Assembly: GCF_001642935.1 (NCBI RefSeq) | Contig: NZ_CP016761.1 | Span: 372,001 to 436,000, forward strand | Direction of reading: 5' to 3' | DNA length: 64,000 nt | From: Fictibacillus arsenicus | Lineage (GTDB): Bacteria; Bacillota; Bacilli; Bacillales; Fictibacillaceae | Shown: piece by piece, positions 25,985 through 34,488 of the stretch | How positions within the stretch are numbered: the first letter of the stretch is position 1 | How the letters are laid out: every line of letters begins with the position of its first letter | Made by a program: the position numbers and the translations under genes | The notes under the pieces: generated by a model | The model's input: only the letters and a program-made list of their open reading frames with translations | Databases searched by the model: none | What the model was told of the DNA's origin: nothing

Positions 25985-26194
25985 AACAGGTGTATACGTC
26001 CAATGAGCAAATAATCTTATTTTTAGCCATTTACTTGAATAATTAAGTAGAACGCTAGATAGGATTACTCTGCCCATTTTTAGGACTTAACTACAGGCCT
26101 GTTTTTTTGTTGCCAAAAAACCGTTTTTTCACGCGGTTTGTATGGTGATATTCGGCGTGGGCAGACCTCTCTAGTAAAACTGGGAGGTTTTTTT
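25985..26194 (+). promoter_or_regulatory. attenuator-like leader of the ABC-F gene
   Basis: A leader of about 200 bases holds a tiny frame MSK-stop at 26005 (after GGAAGGAACAGG). It also holds a small hairpin TACTT...AAGTA, a T-rich stop after CAGGCCTG (about 26095-26110), and a final hairpin at 26165-26188 (ACCTCTC..AGT with ACTGGGAGGT, one bulge) followed by seven T and directly by the ATG. The ribosome site GGGAGG is part of the last hairpin's 3' arm. Leaders with an upstream ORF and a terminator are known for antibiotic-induced ABC-F genes such as vmlR. Confidence 0.65.
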
Positions 26195-27844
26195 ATGCTT
26201 TTATTAGAATCAATCGGACTTGAAAAGTCATACAAAGGAAAATTAATTTTAAAACAAACTGAGCCGTTTCAGCTCTTTAATAAAGATCGTATTGGGTTAG
26301 TGGGGTTGAATGGAACAGGAAAATCAACATTCTTAAAGCTGCTTTCTCTGATGGAAGAAGCAGATTCTGGATTTGTTCAGCATTATGGCACGTTTGCTGT
26401 TGTCAGCCAGTTTGAAGAAAGTGCACAAAAGATTACAGCAAGAAGTGAAGGTCAGTGGAACCTTAAAGGGAAAAACTATGAAACAATGAGCGGCGGTGAA
26501 AAAACACGTACTCAGATAGCGGCAGCTCTTGAGCAGCAGCCAGACATTCTTATTTTAGATGAGCCGACGAGCCATTTGGATGTTGAAGGGATGGATCAGC
26601 TGGCAAAAGTTCTTCATCATCATAAAGGTGCCGTGTTGCTCGTGTCCCATGACAGAACTTTTCTTGATATGGTTTGCACAAAAATAATCGAACTTGATCA
26701 GCAAACATTTACGTTGTATCACGGAAATTACGCAGAATATCTCATTCAAAAAGAGCAAAAACAAGAGCGGCAGCAGTTTGAATATGAGCAATATGTAAAA
26801 GAAAAAACGAGGCTGGAGAATGCTGCAAAGGAGAAATCATCAAAAGCCAAGGGCATGAAAGATAAACCAGCTCGCATGTCATATAGTGAGGCGAAATTAG
26901 GGAAAATGAAGGTTCGAAGTGCAAAAAGGTCTTTGGAGAAAGCTTCGAAGGTAATTGAAAAAAGAATCGAGATGATGGATAAGAAAGAAAAGCCAAAAGA
27001 ACAGCCAAAAATCGATTTTGATATTCAGCAGTTTTCAGTCATACATGGCAAACAAGCGCTGGCGGTTAAACAACTTTCCGTTGGGTTTGACGAGCGTCAG
27101 CTTTTTATTGACCTATCTTTTACTGTAAAGCCAGGTATGAAGGTTGTTTTAACAGGTAAAAACGGAACAGGAAAATCAACCCTTTTAGAAGCAATATATA
27201 GAGGGAATGAACAAATAGAAAAATCAAAGCAGCTAAAAATTGGCTATTTTCATCAGCATCTAAATATCCTTGATGAGACAAAAAGTATTTTAGAAAATGT
27301 CATGGAAAACAGCTTGTATGAGGAGACATGGGTAAGGACGATATTAGCGAGGCTTTTATTTAAACGTGAAGATGTATTTAAAAAGGTTGAGGTGCTTAGC
27401 GGCGGAGAAAAGATGAAAACCGCATTAGCGAAGCTTTTCTTGAATGATTATAATTTGTTATTGCTTGATGAGCCGACGAATTATCTGGATTTGTTCACGA
27501 GAGAAGCATTAGAAGAAGTGTTAATCGCTTATCCGGGTACATTTATCCTTGCGACACATGATAGAAGATTAATGGAAAAAGCAGCAACACATGTTTTGGA
27601 TCTTCAGCCTCCAGGAGCTTATTGGTTTGAGGGGAGCTATAAGGAATATCTTGAAAATAAGAATGGCGATATAAAAACAGGTCCAAAAACCATAGATCAC
27701 AAAGATCATTTACTGAAGCTTGAACTTGAAATGACAGATTTAATCGGACAGCTTTCATTAACTTTGAATGAAGAAGAGAAAATAAGACTTGATCAAAGGT
27801 ATCAAGAAGTATTAAAGGAAATCAGACTTATAAAGGCTCAATAA
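26195..27844 (+). CDS. ABC-F family ATPase (ribosomal protection type candidate)
   Basis: 549-residue soluble protein with two ATP-binding cassettes and no membrane part. Cassette 1: GLNGTGKST, MSGGEKTR, LILDEPTSHLD. Linker of lysine-rich helix (about 190-275). Cassette 2: GKNGTGKST, LSGGEKMK, LLLDEPTNYLD. C-terminal helix like that of VmlR. ABC-F proteins act on ribosomes, and many protect them from lincosamide, streptogramin or pleuromutilin drugs. The attenuator-like leader supports drug-induced expression; drug range unknown. The start at MLLLESIGLEK is chosen; the upstream TTG extension runs through the leader hairpin. Confidence 0.88.
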   Translation: MLLLESIGLEKSYKGKLILKQTEPFQLFNKDRIGLVGLNGTGKSTFLKLLSLMEEADSGFVQHYGTFAVVSQFEESAQKITARSEGQWNLKGKNYETMSGGEKTRTQIAAALEQQPDILILDEPTSHLDVEGMDQLAKVLHHHKGAVLLVSHDRTFLDMVCTKIIELDQQTFTLYHGNYAEYLIQKEQKQERQQFEYEQYVKEKTRLENAAKEKSSKAKGMKDKPARMSYSEAKLGKMKVRSAKRSLEKASKVIEKRIEMMDKKEKPKEQPKIDFDIQQFSVIHGKQALAVKQLSVGFDERQLFIDLSFTVKPGMKVVLTGKNGTGKSTLLEAIYRGNEQIEKSKQLKIGYFHQHLNILDETKSILENVMENSLYEETWVRTILARLLFKREDVFKKVEVLSGGEKMKTALAKLFLNDYNLLLLDEPTNYLDLFTREALEEVLIAYPGTFILATHDRRLMEKAATHVLDLQPPGAYWFEGSYKEYLENKNGDIKTGPKTIDHKDHLLKLELEMTDLIGQLSLTLNEEEKIRLDQRYQEVLKEIRLIKAQ

Positions 27845-27925
27845 TACTGGAGATGCAGTTGAAAGGTTTAGCTTTACTCTTAAAAAGGTACAGAATAATC
27901 GTATTACCTATTAGGAGGCGATAAA

Positions 27926-28336
27926 ATGGAATTAAGAGATATTATGACTTCAGATATTGAGACGTGTGAACCAAGTACGAAAATTACTAAAGTTGCCGGT
28001 TTAATGAAAAGTTTAGGAATAGGCTCTATTCCGGTCTCTGAAAATGGGGAACTAAAAGGAATTGTTTCCGATCGGGATATCGTCATTCGGTGTGTAGCTG
28101 ACGGGAATATTGAAGGGACAGTCAGTGATGGTATGACATTAGATCCTGTTACAGGGACACCTGATATGACGATTGATGAGGCTAAGAAGCTAATGTCTGA
28201 ATATCAAGTACGCAGACTTCCTGTTTTGGATAATGGAAATGTGGTTGGTATTGTTTCATTAGGAGACCTTGCTGTTAAACATGAAGACAACGATAAAGCA
28301 GGAGACGCACTTACTGAGATTTCTAAGCCTTTGTAA
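27926..28336 (+). CDS. CBS domain pair protein
   Basis: 136 residues consisting of two CBS motifs (about 1-55 and 72-125; IMTSDIETCEPSTKI, IVSDRDIVIR, RRLPVLDNGNVVGIVSLGDL). Such pairs bind adenosyl compounds. Stand-alone members like B. subtilis YhcV have no assigned role. Strong ribosome site taggaggcg. An IS element begins 8 bases after the stop and may have displaced the native terminator. Confidence 0.88.
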   Translation: MELRDIMTSDIETCEPSTKITKVAGLMKSLGIGSIPVSENGELKGIVSDRDIVIRCVADGNIEGTVSDGMTLDPVTGTPDMTIDEAKKLMSEYQVRRLPVLDNGNVVGIVSLGDLAVKHEDNDKAGDALTEISKPL

Positions 28337-28437
28337 AATACCAAAAGGGGCTGACCCAAAAGTGTAAAAACTTTTGAGGTTATGCCTCTTTTTTATATAG
28401 TTGGTTTTTATAAAAAAATAATTGACTCGTTTCGCTT

Positions 28438-29973
28438 TTAGGCGGCCTTTTTGGCCGCCGATTTTAATAGGTTGTGGGCTAAACTGATCAGCCCAATCTC
28501 AATATTTACCTTCGGTAAGCCCCTGAGGAAAAACCTCCGGAACGACCGATTGCCCTTGAACTGACCGAAAACACTCTCTATGTCGATTTTTCTTCTCGCA
28601 TAGAGTTGTTTTCCTTCGTCTGTCCAAAGGCGTTCTTTTACTTTCGATTTTAGTTCCTGGTAGGCTTCATTCACCTGTGTACTTCTGCCATACTTTGAGG
28701 TTGTGCAATCTTTTCGAAATGGACAACCCTCGCATTCGTTACACTGGTAAACTCTGATCGTGGATTCATACCCCGATTCCGTTGTTTGCTTCTTCTCCCC
28801 GGTGAAATAAAGATATTTGCCTGCAGCACAAGTGAACGTGTCTTTTTCTTCATCATAAACCCAGTTCGATTGGTGATGAGGATTTTTTTTAAAGGACCTT
28901 TTTTGTTCCTTCTCAAACAGGCCATATTTAATGTATGCTTCCTGCTTTTTCTCTTCTAAATACGCATAGTTTTCTTCTGAACCATAACCTGCATCTGCGA
29001 TAATGCGTTTTGGATCAATATTAAATTTCGCTTTGACTTCTTGAAGATGCGGGATAAGACACCGTGTGTCTCCTGGGCGTTGGTGCAGGGTATACGATAA
29101 GATGAACTGTTCGTTTGATGCCATTTGAACATTGTACCCAGGCTTCAATTGCCCGTTTTTCATATGGTCTTCCTTCATACGCATGAAGGTCGCATCTGGA
29201 TCTGTTTTTGAAAAACTTTTTCGATCACCACAGATGGATAAGTTCTTCTTATACTTAAGACTTCTTGGCAGATAGTCTTTTTTCATGACCTTTATAGCTT
29301 TCTTAAGTTCTTTATTCTTTGGTTCTTTCTCCAGTTTTCCTTCCCATTCTTTTACTTTGTTTTGAATCTTCTCAGGTGAAATAACCGTCTTTTCATTCTC
29401 TTCACAAGACGCTTCTTCTTTCCAGACACCATCGATCTGTGTAATGAGCTCCTCTACTTTACCCTCAAGTTTTTCTTTATATTTTTCCGTGCTCTTCCTC
29501 CAAACAAATGTATACCGATTGGCGTTCGCTTCAATCTTTGTTCCATCTAAAAAGTAAGAATCGAGTTGAACTTGTCCTTCTTCTACTAGTAATACAATCA
29601 CTTGTTTAAACAAGTCGTCTATTAATCCCTTTAATCGTTCGGAACGAAACCGATTAATTGTACGGAAATCAGGCGTTTGAAAACCACTCAGCCACATAAG
29701 AGGAAGGTGAACGGTTAGCTGATGAGCAATTTCTCGGCCAGAATACATGCGCTGTGTATAGGCATAGACAAGAATCTTCGCCATCATTTTTGGATGATAT
29801 GTACTTCGCCCGCCTCCGGGATAATACTTAAGGAAGTGTTGGTCAGGAACACGCTCGATCATTTCGTTTACAACGCGTGCCACACTATGCGAGGGAATTA
29901 ATTCACTTATATCCATTGGAAGAGTCAGTTGATCCATGTTATAATCGATGAAAGAAATATGATCATGTTTCAT
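28438..29973 (-). CDS. IS1182-family transposase
   Basis: 511 residues from the ATG with ribosome site aaaggagcg (MKHDHISFIDYN). N-terminal DUF772-type domain (about 30-110, HPKMMAKILVYAYTQRMYSGREI) and C-terminal DDE domain (SYFLDGTKIEANANRY; IIADAGYGSEENYAYLEE; CNECEGCPFRKDC zinc-like cysteines; RKIDIESVFGQFKGNRSFRRF with the catalytic Glu). Intact length suggests the element may be active. The frame extends 26 codons upstream without a ribosome site. Confidence 0.93.
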   Translation of the reverse strand: MKHDHISFIDYNMDQLTLPMDISELIPSHSVARVVNEMIERVPDQHFLKYYPGGGRSTYHPKMMAKILVYAYTQRMYSGREIAHQLTVHLPLMWLSGFQTPDFRTINRFRSERLKGLIDDLFKQVIVLLVEEGQVQLDSYFLDGTKIEANANRYTFVWRKSTEKYKEKLEGKVEELITQIDGVWKEEASCEENEKTVISPEKIQNKVKEWEGKLEKEPKNKELKKAIKVMKKDYLPRSLKYKKNLSICGDRKSFSKTDPDATFMRMKEDHMKNGQLKPGYNVQMASNEQFILSYTLHQRPGDTRCLIPHLQEVKAKFNIDPKRIIADAGYGSEENYAYLEEKKQEAYIKYGLFEKEQKRSFKKNPHHQSNWVYDEEKDTFTCAAGKYLYFTGEKKQTTESGYESTIRVYQCNECEGCPFRKDCTTSKYGRSTQVNEAYQELKSKVKERLWTDEGKQLYARRKIDIESVFGQFKGNRSFRRFFLRGLPKVNIEIGLISLAHNLLKSAAKKAA

Positions 29974-30068
29974 AAAAAAATCGCTCCTTTTGTATGGTTG
30001 TTGTTGTGGTGACTTAATCATACTAAATAGGGCGATTTTTTTATTGTGCAAAAAGACATATTAAAAAA

Positions 30069-30113
30069 GGCTGACACCAAAAGGTCACGTTATGTGTCCT
30101 TTTGAGTCAGCCC
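30069..30113. repeat. palindromic right end of the IS element
   Basis: GGCTGACACCAAAAGGTCAC pairs with GTGTCCTTTTGAGTCAGCC around GTTAT. The hairpin includes the terminal inverted repeat and an inner inverted copy of GGCTGAC, upstream of the transposase promoter. Confidence 0.85.
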
Positions 30114-30122
30114 CTTTGTTTT

Positions 30123-30317
30123 TTATTTATCTTTTTCTTCTCTTTCACTTGCGATAGTTGGCGGTTCTTCTTGTGAGGTAATGTCAGTATCATAACCGAT
30201 CTGTCTTAGATCTTCAGTGTCTGCCACAGTACCGCCAGCCATTCCTTCGTTAATCATCCTATCGATATCTAAGTATAGTTCATCTTTTCCTTCATAAGCT
30301 TTATCCTTATTACTCAT
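30123..30317 (-). CDS. small acidic hypothetical protein
   Basis: 64 residues (MSNKDKAYEGKDELYLDIDR...), acidic, hydrophilic, no membrane segment. The ATG chosen has aaagga 8 bases upstream; an in-frame ATG three codons earlier overlaps that site. Family not recognised. It lies between the IS element and the riboswitch, reading toward the IS. Confidence 0.65.
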   Translation of the reverse strand: MSNKDKAYEGKDELYLDIDRMINEGMAGGTVADTEDLRQIGYDTDITSQEEPPTIASEREEKDK

Positions 30318-30371
30318 TCTTGTCATCCTTTCTTTTTAAAGTGAATGCTCTTTAAAACCACAAAAAATATA

Positions 30372-30400
30372 TTGTTGTCTTAGATTTTTGCTATTATAAT
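30372..30400 (+). promoter_or_regulatory. vegetative promoter before the c-di-GMP riboswitch
   Basis: TTGTTG (30372-30377), 17-base spacer, TATAAT (30395-30400). Transcription would start near 30407, just ahead of the aptamer. Confidence 0.75.
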
Positions 30401-30412
30401 TGAAATTAATGG

Positions 30413-30485
30413 AAGCGTGGAAGCATACTTTTTATTTGGGCATCTATAAGTATGTGGAGCTAGTGATGCAACCGGCCGGCATAAG
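30413..30485 (+). ncRNA. cyclic-di-GMP-II riboswitch aptamer
   Basis: The conserved core of class II c-di-GMP riboswitches is visible: TTGGGCATC (30436-30444) and TAGTGATGCAACCGGCC (30461-30477). P2 forms from CATACTT (30424-30430) and AAGTATG (30448-30454). The pseudoknot forms from GGGCATC and GATGC (30465-30469). These helices differ in sequence from the Clostridium acetobutylicum example I recall yet keep pairing. The 3' P1 strand (CCGGC) is also the 5' arm of the terminator that follows, so ligand binding and termination should exclude each other. P1 itself pairs poorly with GCGTGG. Confidence 0.82.
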
Positions 30486-30516
30486 AAGACTTTATCTTCT
30501 GTTGTGGGCTTTTTTA
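30475..30516 (+). terminator. riboswitch expression-platform terminator
   Basis: GCCGGCATAAGAAGA pairs, with a few mismatches, with TCTTCTGTTGTGGGC and is followed by six T. It lies 58 bases before the start of the controlled gene. Confidence 0.8.
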
Positions 30517-30573
30517 TTTTGTCCAAAAAGTCAGGAAGAAAACAAAAATTAACGGGAAAAGGAGTTTTTCAAG

Positions 30574-31647
30574 ATGGCAAATCATGCAGTGCGGGCATTT
30601 TCTTATGATCGAGGAAACCATTTTGCTTTTGGGCATTTGAAAAATAATCATCATGTGAAAAAGACTCAGCATCTTGAAGTCATTCCTCCCGAGAAACTTC
30701 ATAAAGAAAATAAAAAAGAAGATTATTTTGAAAAGAGTGTTCATGAAAATAAACCTTTTAAAACGTATACCAGAAAAGATATAGAGAAACATCATCAAGG
30801 AGCAAAAGAAGCGGAACGGATCTATAACAACTGGAGGCATGAATTAGCGGATAGCTCCTCTGACTTTATCCATTCTATTAAAGGTGAGCTGAAAGAAACT
30901 CCTGAAACTGGCTTAGATACCTTTAAAGAAGAAGTTTCTGAGTCACTTGAAAAATTTTTGCTCGGTTTAAAGAATAATCTGGAGAAATTGCTTGCAGACT
31001 CGCCACAAGGTCAAGTAAAGAAACATTTAAAATCTGCTGAAGGATTATTAGAGACGGTACGGGAATTATTATGGAACCAAATTGAAGAGATTGTTAAGAA
31101 GCATGTACCTGAGGAACCAGGAAATCAAAACGGGGAAAGTGACCCAACGAACGAAATTGAACTGCCAGTAGAGGAAACAAACCCGCCAGTTCAAGTTCCT
31201 CCATCAACCAATCCTTCAGTGAACAATCCTGTTGTAACACTTGCGCCAAACCAGGTATTTTCTTCAGGTTCGTTTAAAATGGAGGTAAGAGTCGGAAGCC
31301 TGACTTCAGAAATAAAGTTTGCCGATCCCAGCAAAAAGTCAGAAGGAACAACCATGTTCTATATCGTGGACGGATATGGAACGAGAAAAGCAGTAGATAT
31401 TAAATTTTCTAATGAAACGCTTCAAAAGCTTTTCGAAAACCGTATTAAAGATTCGAAAATCTATAAAAAAGAAATTTCGTTGGAAAGTTTTAATGCCGTA
31501 CTTAAAAAGATTGAGGCTTACATGAAAGAATTGTCTTCTATTAACCCTGAACGGTTAAAATCAAAGGTATATGGTGAGAAAGAAAATTTAAAACTTGAGA
31601 ATGTAATCGATAAGTTCACTGATCTTTTTTACTCATTAAGAATGTAA
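30574..31647 (+). CDS. hypothetical protein under c-di-GMP riboswitch control
   Basis: 357 residues, hydrophilic, no signal peptide or membrane helix. The N-terminal 55 residues are rich in His and Lys. A helical, Lys/Glu-rich middle (about 60-190) is followed by a proline/asparagine linker (about 200-230, PPSTNPSVNNP). A compact C-terminal domain of about 130 residues has beta strands (FKMEVRVGSLTSEIKFADP, TTMFYIVDGYGTRKAVDIKF). I recognise no family. Ribosome site aaaaggag. Control by a c-di-GMP aptamer suggests a role in surface, motility or matrix behaviour; inference only. Confidence 0.82.
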   Translation: MANHAVRAFSYDRGNHFAFGHLKNNHHVKKTQHLEVIPPEKLHKENKKEDYFEKSVHENKPFKTYTRKDIEKHHQGAKEAERIYNNWRHELADSSSDFIHSIKGELKETPETGLDTFKEEVSESLEKFLLGLKNNLEKLLADSPQGQVKKHLKSAEGLLETVRELLWNQIEEIVKKHVPEEPGNQNGESDPTNEIELPVEETNPPVQVPPSTNPSVNNPVVTLAPNQVFSSGSFKMEVRVGSLTSEIKFADPSKKSEGTTMFYIVDGYGTRKAVDIKFSNETLQKLFENRIKDSKIYKKEISLESFNAVLKKIEAYMKELSSINPERLKSKVYGEKENLKLENVIDKFTDLFYSLRM

Positions 31648-31695
31648 TGAAACTTAAATCATTACAAGCCGTATATAACAATAAGCAGAAATATG

Positions 31696-31725
31696 AAACG
31701 CTCAAGAAAAAGGGGCGTTTTTTTT
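31696..31725 (+). terminator. terminator of the riboswitch-controlled gene
   Basis: AAACGCTC pairs with GGGCGTTT (one G-T pair) and is followed by T residues. Confidence 0.8.
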
Positions 31726-31765
31726 ATTCAAATCCATTCCAATATAAAGGGAAAAGGAGACAAAA

Positions 31766-32209
31766 ATGAAAAAGACTTTAATGGCCGCTTTATTATCAAT
31801 CACGGTATTAACGGGTTGTTCTGCAGTGAATGAAGTAACAAATGGTCTGAACTATGTACCTGAAGCTACTGAGTATATTAATGATGTACAACAATTTTCA
31901 AAAGAGATTTCTGCAATTGCAGAAACGGCAGTAAACGACCCAAAAGCGAGAGAAGAACTTGAACAGCTGCTGGGAGATATGAAATCAGACATTAGTGAGT
32001 TTAGCGATTTAACACCGCCTTCTGTGTTTGAAGATGTTCACAATCAGGTGATTGAACATAATAATCAGCTTCAAGAGGGAATAGATAAGTATTTATCAGT
32101 TATAAAAGACGGGGAACTGAACGCTGATCTGCTCGAACAAAGCGGTTTGCTGGATGATATCGCTGTTTACAATGATCTATTATCACAAATTAAAAAACTC
32201 GGCGAATAA
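31766..32209 (+). CDS. lipoprotein (DUF6376-like)
   Basis: 147 residues with a lipoprotein signal peptide (MKKTLMAALLSITVLTGCSA, lipobox LTGC, Cys18) and an acidic helical mature part. Resembles the DUF6376 lipoproteins of Bacillus, whose function is unknown. Good ribosome site aaaggaga; own terminator downstream. Confidence 0.8.
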   Translation: MKKTLMAALLSITVLTGCSAVNEVTNGLNYVPEATEYINDVQQFSKEISAIAETAVNDPKAREELEQLLGDMKSDISEFSDLTPPSVFEDVHNQVIEHNNQLQEGIDKYLSVIKDGELNADLLEQSGLLDDIAVYNDLLSQIKKLGE

Positions 32210-32211
32210 TT

Positions 32212-32244
32212 TTAAAACAGCTGCAATCTTGTAGCTGTTTTTTC
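32212..32244 (+). terminator. terminator of the lipoprotein gene
   Basis: AACAGCTGC pairs with GTAGCTGTT and runs into six T. Confidence 0.8.
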
Positions 32245-32261
32245 CTACCTATCCCTGCTTT

Positions 32262-32576
32262 CTTAAGCTGTTTTCCTAAGCAATGTTGCCTTTGTAGATG
32301 TTGATTTCCGTTCCAGGATGCTCGCTTTCCGCGGGGCGTGCGGTGAGCCTCCTCGCGCTTTGCGCCTTTAGGAGTCTCACCTTCAAGTAAGTTTGTGTGC
32401 TCCTGCGTCTACAAGCAAATCGTAACGAAGCATGTTCCTCGTCGCATGCCTTGCAAGAAGTATATTCAGGTAGTTGGCACGCAGGAGTCTCGCACCTTGC
32501 TCTCCAATCAACTAGTCAAAGAAGCCTACTCAACTAAAAAATGTTCAAAAGTAGCAATCTTTTAGAAAAGAGCTTT
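32262..32576 (+). repeat. dispersed palindromic repeat, copy 4 (type II cassette)
   Basis: Same outer arms (TAAGCTGTTTTCC ... TTTTAGAAAAGAGCTTT) and hairpin as the other copies, but with an insert of about 110 bases (TCCTGCGTCTACAAG, CCTCGTCGCATGCCTTGC). The insert is related to that of copy 6 and different from the type I cassette. Confidence 0.9.
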
Positions 32577-32645
32577 TTTTATGTTACAAATCGACTATTT
32601 TCGGGAATATGACAGTGAGAAAAATGGCGAGGGTGGGTATAAAGC

Positions 32646-32798
32646 ATGAATGATTATCATCTTAAGATTGAAGATTACTTGCAGCTATTAAAAAGAAGAT
32701 ACAAAAAGGGAAGGCTGCAGGCAAAACAATACCGTAAAAGAATCGAGCTTATAAACATGTGGCACATTCGGGGTGTTGTTAAAGTGCCGAAAGAATAA
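32646..32798 (+). CDS. small basic protein, unknown
   Basis: 50 residues (MNDYHLKIEDYLQLLKRRYK, then KGRLQAKQYRKRIELINMW), strongly basic, helical. Ribosome site gagggtggg lies about 8 bases before the ATG. Not recognised. Plausible as a real small gene because of its site and composition, but unsupported by any family. Confidence 0.5.
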   Translation: MNDYHLKIEDYLQLLKRRYKKGRLQAKQYRKRIELINMWHIRGVVKVPKE

Positions 32799-32858
32799 TT
32801 TAAGTTATGACTGATCGATGTCGATAATATAAACACGACTAGACTTGGCAGGTGCAGC

Positions 32859-33506
32859 ATGGTTTCAATAAACAATACATTCAAACAGGTGGAGCATTCG
32901 AAATATGATTATATTCTTCATATTGCGTTTGCCGTTCTTCTCTGTTTATATAGTTTTCTTTTATTATTCTCCAGCAAACTGCTAGGTTCTCTGTTTTTTA
33001 TTTTTGGTGTAATTTTGCTAAGTTTAACGGTTTGGAAAGGGATTAAAACCTTTTTTTCGATCGCTGGAGTAATCCTTATGCTATGGCTGTTATTTTATAG
33101 CAGAATTCTTTGGATTGATGCTCTTCAAGTTTTGCCGGTGTTTTTTTATGAAATCTTCCAGGCATTATTTTTCCTTGGGTCTGCAATCGGAATAGCTCTA
33201 TTATATAGTTTAGCTATTAAATCAGCCCCGCTCTCTAATCTGGTGAGCAGACATACTGTACATGGGATGTATTTTCTGACTGCTATCCTTTTGATGCCCT
33301 ATACATTAATCTATACCTATGGAGCATTTATGCAAGGTGATCTAAACGGGGTGTTCTGGTCGGTTCTCATCCTCGTTCTATGGGGGATTTTATATGCTGT
33401 TCAGCTTATAACTCATGAAAATAAAGTTATGAGAATTGGTTTATTTGCCGTTAACATCGGCATTGGATGGTGGACGATTAACAGGTGGATAATGATCCTT
33501 TCATAA
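32859..33506 (+). CDS. multi-pass membrane protein, unknown
   Basis: 215 residues with six to seven hydrophobic helices from residue 20 to the end. No motif recognised. Ends just before a bidirectional terminator shared with the Bax-inhibitor gene. Confidence 0.75.
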   Translation: MVSINNTFKQVEHSKYDYILHIAFAVLLCLYSFLLLFSSKLLGSLFFIFGVILLSLTVWKGIKTFFSIAGVILMLWLLFYSRILWIDALQVLPVFFYEIFQALFFLGSAIGIALLYSLAIKSAPLSNLVSRHTVHGMYFLTAILLMPYTLIYTYGAFMQGDLNGVFWSVLILVLWGILYAVQLITHENKVMRIGLFAVNIGIGWWTINRWIMILS

Positions 33507-33510
33507 GAGA

Positions 33511-33532
33511 AGAGAAGCCCGCGGGCTTCTCT
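33511..33532. terminator. bidirectional terminator
   Basis: Perfect palindrome AGAGAAGCCCGCGGGCTTCT continuing CT, between converging genes. Confidence 0.85.
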
Positions 33533-33535
33533 TTA

Positions 33536-34267
33536 TTAGTTTCGCCTAATTTTTGCCAATAGATGAAGGATCTCAAAGTATAACCAGACTAATGTTACCA
33601 TCAAGCCAAATGCGCCGTACCATTCCATGTATTTGGGAACACGCTGGTTTGCTCCATATTCGATAAAGTCAAAATCAAGAACCAAATTAAGCGCCGCTAT
33701 AACTACGATAAATAGACTGATACCAATACCTATTGGTCCTGAACTATGAAGGTAGGGAATATCGATTCCGAAAAAACCTAAAATGAAACTCGTAAGATAA
33801 ACAAGCATAATTCCGGCGGTTGCAGAGAAAACGATCAATCTGAAATTGTGTGTAACTTTAATGATTCGGAGCATATAAGCGAGCAGCAAGGCAAATAGCG
33901 TACCGAATGTTAATGCCGCGGCCTGCATTGTGATTCCATTAAACTGAGATTCAAAGTTTGCAGATATTCCGCCTACTGCCAATCCTTCCAGAGCCGCATA
34001 AAAAGGTGCCAGCAGCGGAGCGGTTTTAGGAACAAAGGCAATGATTAAAGCTGAAATGAGTCCCCCGATCACACCAATCATGATTAAGTGGCCAACAGGT
34101 TCCCCTATATTATATTGATGCCAAGTGTAAAAGGAAGAAGCCATTAAAATGATCAGTAGAATAAAGGTTTTATAAACTGTTCCTGATAATGTCATCTGTT
34201 TACTGACAGAGGTTCCTCCAAATTTATTAAAGGGTGTACCTTTTAAAGCAGGATTAGCACTTCTCAT
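33536..34267 (-). CDS. Bax inhibitor-1/YccA family membrane protein
   Basis: 243 residues; short soluble N-terminus, then seven membrane helices (from about residue 33). The pattern PFYAALEGLAVGGIS, a late acidic-rich segment NLVLDFDFIEYGANQRVPKYMEWYGAFGL and a final helix fit the YccA branch of the BI-1 family, which includes pH-sensitive calcium channels such as YetJ. Ribosome site ggaggtag is strong. Confidence 0.88.
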   Translation of the reverse strand: MRSANPALKGTPFNKFGGTSVSKQMTLSGTVYKTFILLIILMASSFYTWHQYNIGEPVGHLIMIGVIGGLISALIIAFVPKTAPLLAPFYAALEGLAVGGISANFESQFNGITMQAAALTFGTLFALLLAYMLRIIKVTHNFRLIVFSATAGIMLVYLTSFILGFFGIDIPYLHSSGPIGIGISLFIVVIAALNLVLDFDFIEYGANQRVPKYMEWYGAFGLMVTLVWLYFEILHLLAKIRRN

Positions 34268-34488
34268 AAAAAACTACCTCCTTACCTTTCTTCCATATAA
34301 CTATACGATTTTTCTATTGTAAAGTTTCATGTTTAAGCCATTTACTTCTCTCCAATTTAAGACACAAGTCCCTCTTGATATTTTTTGAAATTATGGTTCT
34401 TTAGGAAGTAATGACTATTTTGGACAAAGACCGACAAATAAAACATAAATTGGATGTATTATATAAATGAAAGAAGGGAGGTGAATTT

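Larger units (their letters stand above)
28344..30117 (-). mobile_element. IS1182-family insertion sequence, complete
   Basis: About 1.77 kb bounded by inverted ends AAAGGGGCTGACCCAAAAG (left) and the complement of CTTTTGAGTCAGCCCCTTT (right), enclosing one transposase gene on the minus strand. No clear target duplication is visible (ACCA left, GTTT right). The right end contains a nearly perfect 19-bp hairpin (30069-30113). The left end has nested hairpins, which probably block outside transcription. Confidence 0.88.

Noticed and set aside
26138-26194. 19-codon upstream extension of the ABC-F gene
   Set aside because: It begins with TTG without a ribosome site and runs through the terminator-like hairpin.
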